Assembly (NCBI GenBank): GCA_945866285.1
Contig: CAMBHC010000083.1
Location: 1 to 9,031 of the forward strand
Source of the DNA: Candidatus Sulfopaludibacter sp. SbA3
GTDB taxonomy: Bacteria; Acidobacteriota; Vicinamibacteria; Vicinamibacterales; UBA2999
DNA length: 9,031 nucleotides
Direction: 5' to 3'
Below, one piece after another: positions 6,558 through 9,031 of the stretch (position 1 is its first letter; the number at the start of each line of letters is the position of its first letter). A program made the position numbers and the translations under genes. The notes beneath the pieces are model-generated. The model did not search any database, was not told the origin of the DNA, and saw only the letters and a list, made by a program, of their open reading frames with translations.

Positions 6558-7642
6558 TGCTGTATCACCTCCTAATCTCGCTCTACCCGCAGGTGCCGGT
6601 CTTCAACGTGGCGCGCTACATTACGTTCCGCACTGCCGCGGCGAGCATGACCGCGCTCGTCGTCAGCCTGGTCCTCGGTCCATGGCTGATCCGCCGGTTG
6701 CGTGAATTCCAGATTGGCCAGGTCATTCGCCAGGAAGGTCCGCAGTCGCACCGTGCCAAGGCCGGAACGCCGACGATGGGTGGCTTGCTGATCCTGGCGG
6801 CGGCACTGGTGCCGACCTTGCTGTGGGCGGACCTGACGAACGTCTACATCTGGATCGCCGTTCTGGCGACCGCGGCCTTCGGTGCCATCGGTTTCCTGGA
6901 CGACTACCTCAAGGTCACGCGCCGCTCGTCCGGCGGGTTAGCGCCGCGCTACAAGTTGGGCCTGCAGGTGCTGGTCGGGCTGATCGTCGGCTTCGTGCTG
7001 ATGTGGCTCGCGGATCGCAACCTGTACAACACCCGGCTAATATTCCCGTTCTTCAAGCAACTGATTCCAGACCTCGGCTGGTTCTACGTGCCTTTCGCCG
7101 CGTTTGTGCTGGTGGCGTGGAGCAACGCGGTCAACCTCACGGATGGTCTCGATGGCCTGGCGATCAGTACCTTCGCCGTGGCCGCGGCCTGTTTCACCGC
7201 CCTTGCCTACATCACCGGCCACCGCGTGTTCGCCGAATACCTGCTGCTCGTGCGCTTCGCACCGGCGGGCGAGTTGACGATCTTCTGCGGCGCCCTGGTT
7301 GGCGCCAGTCTCGGCTTCCTCTGGTACAACGCGCATCCCGCCGAGATCTTCATGGGCGATGTCGGCTCACTCGCGCTGGGCGGCGCGATTGCCACCGTCG
7401 CCATCCTGATCAAGCAGGAGTTGCTGCTGGTAATCGTCGGCGGCGTGTTTGTGATCGAGGCCGCGTCGGTCGTGATCCAGGTGGCGTCGTTCAAGTTACG
7501 AGGCAAGCGCGTGTTCAAGATGGCGCCGCTGCACCACCACTTCGAGTTGAGTGGGTGGGCCGAGCCGAAGGTGATCACCCGGTTCCTGATTGTCGCGATC
7601 CTGTTTGCCCTGTTCAGCCTGACGACCCTGAAGCTGCGATGA
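6557..7642 (+). CDS. mraY: Phospho-N-acetylmuramoyl-pentapeptide-transferase MraY
   Basis: MraY is the integral membrane enzyme that transfers phospho-MurNAc-pentapeptide from UDP to undecaprenyl phosphate, giving lipid I; it needs Mg2+. The 361 residues are almost identical in length to E. coli MraY (360) and the profile suggests the expected ten hydrophobic spans. Diagnostic segments in order: QEGPQSHRAKAGTPTMGG (59-76), IGFLDDYLKV (111-120, with the aspartate pair D115/D116), NAVNLTDGLDGLA (190-202), AEIFMGDVGSLALGG (262-276, catalytic-site D268), and PLHHHFELSGWAEPKV (324-339) with the three-histidine loop H326-H328. The ATG overlaps the murF TGA by one base (TGATG) and no Shine-Dalgarno stands out upstream, so coupled re-initiation is likely. 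The TGA overlaps the murD ATG by 4 nt. All hallmark residues are present and no alteration is seen. Confidence 0.98.
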   Translation: MLYHLLISLYPQVPVFNVARYITFRTAAASMTALVVSLVLGPWLIRRLREFQIGQVIRQEGPQSHRAKAGTPTMGGLLILAAALVPTLLWADLTNVYIWIAVLATAAFGAIGFLDDYLKVTRRSSGGLAPRYKLGLQVLVGLIVGFVLMWLADRNLYNTRLIFPFFKQLIPDLGWFYVPFAAFVLVAWSNAVNLTDGLDGLAISTFAVAAACFTALAYITGHRVFAEYLLLVRFAPAGELTIFCGALVGASLGFLWYNAHPAEIFMGDVGSLALGGAIATVAILIKQELLLVIVGGVFVIEAASVVIQVASFKLRGKRVFKMAPLHHHFELSGWAEPKVITRFLIVAILFALFSLTTLKLR

Positions 7643-8997
7643 CCACGCCGACCTTTTCCGTGAGCGGACTACCGGTGCTGGTCGTGGGCGCTGCGAGAAG
7701 TGGTGTGGCTGCGGCCCACCTGCTCGCGCGCCGCGGCGCCATGGTCACGCTGACCGACCAGAAGGCCACCCTGCCCGAAGCCTCGGAGTTGCAAGCGGCC
7801 GGCGTGCGCCTGGAACTGGGCCGCCACACGATGCAGTCGTTCGAGACCACGCGTCTCGTCGTCATGAGCCCCGGGGTCCCGTTGGAACTGCCGGAAGTGG
7901 CGCGCGCCCGCGCCCTCGGCATTCCCGTCATCGGCGAGCTCGAGTTGGCGTCGCGCTGGCTGCGCGGACCGATCGTTGCGATCACCGGCACCAAGGGCAA
8001 GTCAACCACCACCACGCTGGTGGGGCGCATGCTCGAAGCCGCCGGCCGGCGCGTGATGGTAGGCGGCAATATCGGCTACCCGGTGAGCGCGCAGGTCGAA
8101 GCATCGACCGCCGACACCGTGCACGTGATCGAGGCCAGCAGCTTTCAACTTGAAGCCACCGACACGTTCAGGCCGTGGATTGCGGCGCTGCTGAATTTCT
8201 CGCCCGACCACCTCGACCGCCATCCAGGCGAGGCTGCCTACGCCGCCGCCAAGACGCGAATCTTCGCCAACCAGCAGGCCGACGACTGGGCCGTGATCAA
8301 CGCCGACAGCCCCGAGGCGATGCGGATGTCGCAACAGACTCGGGCACGGGTCGTGCGCTACGGACTCGACACCGACACCGCCGAGGTTCATGCCGGCCGC
8401 GGCTTCGTCTGGCACCGCACCTCGGAAGGCGACGTGCCGCTGTTGCCGATCTCGGCCGTGCACTTGTCGGGCCGTCACATGTTGAGCAACGTCGTCGCGG
8501 CCACCGCCATCAGCCACCTGGCCGGTGCCACCGAGGCGTCCCTCGCGCAAGCGCTCGAGGGCTTCACCGGCCTCGAGCACGTGATGGAGCCGGTGGGCCA
8601 GCGCGGCGGTGTGCGCTTCGTCAACGATTCGAAGGCCACCAACGTCGATGCGGCCGCTCGCTCGATCGAGAGCTTCGACAAGGTGGTGGCGATCGTCGGC
8701 GGCAAGTTCAAGGGTGGCGATTTTGCCGATCTCGCCGAACCCCTTCGCTCGCATGGCCGGGCGGTCGTGGCCATCGGCGAGGCGCGGCCGATGGTGCGCG
8801 CGGCGCTCGCGGAGGTCGTGCCGGTGGTCGAGGCGAGCACGCTCGCCGATGCCGTGAGGCAGGCGTGGGACCTGGCCGTGCCAGACGGCGTGGTGCTGTT
8901 GGCGCCGGCCTGTTCGAGTTTTGACATGTTCCGGGATTACGCGGACCGCGGGATGCGGTTCAAGGAGGAAGTGCAGCGGCTCATCGCGGAGCCCTGA
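7639..8997 (+). CDS. murD: UDP-N-acetylmuramoyl-L-alanine--D-glutamate ligase MurD (with unusual residues)
   Basis: MurD adds D-glutamate to UDP-MurNAc-L-Ala in the cytosol with ATP. From the ATG at 7639 it has 452 residues, the usual length. The same frame stays open for another 272 codons upstream, but that stretch only shadows mraY; the ATGA overlap and the family N-terminus (VLVVGAARSGVAAAHLLARRG, 13-33) fix the start. Further segments: VVMSPGVP (74-81), P-loop ITGTKGKSTTTTL (115-127, K121), GGNIG (142-146), VIEASSFQLE (163-172, E165), NFSPDHLDRH (186-195, H191), likely carbamylated K205 in AAAKTRIF, VNDSKATN (328-335, D330) and LLAPACSSFDMFRDYADRG (420-438). Three spots deviate: the P-loop has GTK where GTN is usual; GRHMLSN (278-284) has Met for the first Asn of HNxxN; and GLEHVMEPV (311-319) has Val for the Arg of the usual HRxE. 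The NDSKATN motif makes MurD near certain over other Mur ligases. Confidence 0.97.
   Translation: MTTPTFSVSGLPVLVVGAARSGVAAAHLLARRGAMVTLTDQKATLPEASELQAAGVRLELGRHTMQSFETTRLVVMSPGVPLELPEVARARALGIPVIGELELASRWLRGPIVAITGTKGKSTTTTLVGRMLEAAGRRVMVGGNIGYPVSAQVEASTADTVHVIEASSFQLEATDTFRPWIAALLNFSPDHLDRHPGEAAYAAAKTRIFANQQADDWAVINADSPEAMRMSQQTRARVVRYGLDTDTAEVHAGRGFVWHRTSEGDVPLLPISAVHLSGRHMLSNVVAATAISHLAGATEASLAQALEGFTGLEHVMEPVGQRGGVRFVNDSKATNVDAAARSIESFDKVVAIVGGKFKGGDFADLAEPLRSHGRAVVAIGEARPMVRAALAEVVPVVEASTLADAVRQAWDLAVPDGVVLLAPACSSFDMFRDYADRGMRFKEEVQRLIAEP
8988..8991 (+). promoter_or_regulatory. Probable Shine-Dalgarno of the gene after murD
   Basis: GGAG in the last codons of murD ends 6 nt before GTG 8998. 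It favours that GTG over the second in-frame GTG at 9004 as the start of the next gene. Confidence 0.5.
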
Positions 8998-9031
8998 GTG
9001 TCAGTGCACGCCCGCCGATGGTTTGCGCTCA
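8998..9031 (+). CDS. ftsW: Start of a gene following murD, probably ftsW (truncated by the window edge)
   Basis: GTG 8998 follows the murD TGA without any gap, has a GGAG 6 nt upstream, and opens a frame that runs to the window edge, giving VSVHARRWFAL (the first residue would be Met). A short basic stretch leading into hydrophobic residues suits the cytosolic start of the polytopic SEDS glycosyltransferase FtsW, which normally follows murD in dcw clusters. Eleven residues cannot prove this by sequence: the ftsW call comes from gene order and the short N-terminal pattern. GTG 9004 in the same frame is an alternative start. Confidence 0.5.
   Translation, partial: MSVHARRWFAL

Noticed and set aside
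6823..7638. A 272-codon in-frame extension upstream of the murD ATG that would give a 724-residue protein.
   Set aside because: It runs through the middle of mraY in another frame, is Arg/Pro-rich without motifs, and MurD of normal length starts at the ATG that overlaps the mraY stop. A real mraY-murD fusion is excluded because mraY has its own stop in its own frame.
8175..8924. A 249-codon plus-strand open frame inside murD.
   Set aside because: It is out of frame with murD, strongly Arg-rich and lacks any motif; murD is supported across the same bases.
1..9031. Search for an undescribed system, mobile element, CRISPR array, RNA gene or terminator.
   Set aside because: The whole window is filled by a collinear dcw operon; no gap exceeds 12 nt, and I saw no repeats, terminal inverted repeats, tRNA-like folds or T-runs after hairpins.

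Overview
The window is a stretch of the conserved division and cell wall (dcw) cluster of a Gram-negative-type, meso-diaminopimelate-using bacterium. All genes lie on the + strand in the classical order: mraZ (3' part only), rsmH, ftsL, ftsI (pbpB), murE, murF, mraY, murD, and the first codons of what is most likely ftsW. By eye the DNA is about two thirds G+C. The best guess for the source is an Acidobacteriota-like organism, perhaps near Vicinamibacteria. This rests on the high G+C, the FtsI with a C-terminal PASTA domain, the DNPR-type MurE and the style of the FtsL and FtsI sequences. It is an inference, not a demonstrated placement.

Layout: positions 1-300 hold the C-terminal half of the regulator MraZ. 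Positions 300-1193 encode the 16S rRNA methyltransferase RsmH. Positions 1205-1600 encode a small bitopic coiled-coil protein in the ftsL slot. Positions 1613-3658 encode the septal transpeptidase FtsI. Positions 3655-8997 carry four consecutive peptidoglycan precursor genes (murE, murF, mraY, murD). From 8998 to the edge a new frame opens directly after the murD stop.

The genes are packed without usable intergenic space. The junctions are overlaps of 1 nt (mraZ/rsmH, murE/murF, murF/mraY) or 4 nt (ftsI/murE, mraY/murD), gaps of 11 and 12 nt (rsmH/ftsL, ftsL/ftsI), or direct abutment (murD/ftsW). This fits one polycistronic transcript with translational coupling. The promoter and MraZ operator boxes would lie upstream of mraZ, outside the window. 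I see no terminator, RNA gene, mobile element, repeat array or CRISPR, and no gene-free stretch longer than 12 nt.

Together the products build the lipid I precursor and use it at the septum. MurD adds D-Glu, MurE adds meso-diaminopimelate and MurF adds D-Ala-D-Ala; MraY loads the UDP-MurNAc-pentapeptide onto undecaprenyl phosphate. FtsL scaffolds the divisome in which FtsW and FtsI polymerise and cross-link septal peptidoglycan.

I found no new system here. The most interesting deviations are inside murD: two positions usually regarded as invariant across the Mur ligase superfamily are changed, and its P-loop is GTKGKST. Smaller points are a His for Asn change in MurF, the PASTA domain and a close cysteine pair in FtsI, and a charged N-terminal segment in FtsL.
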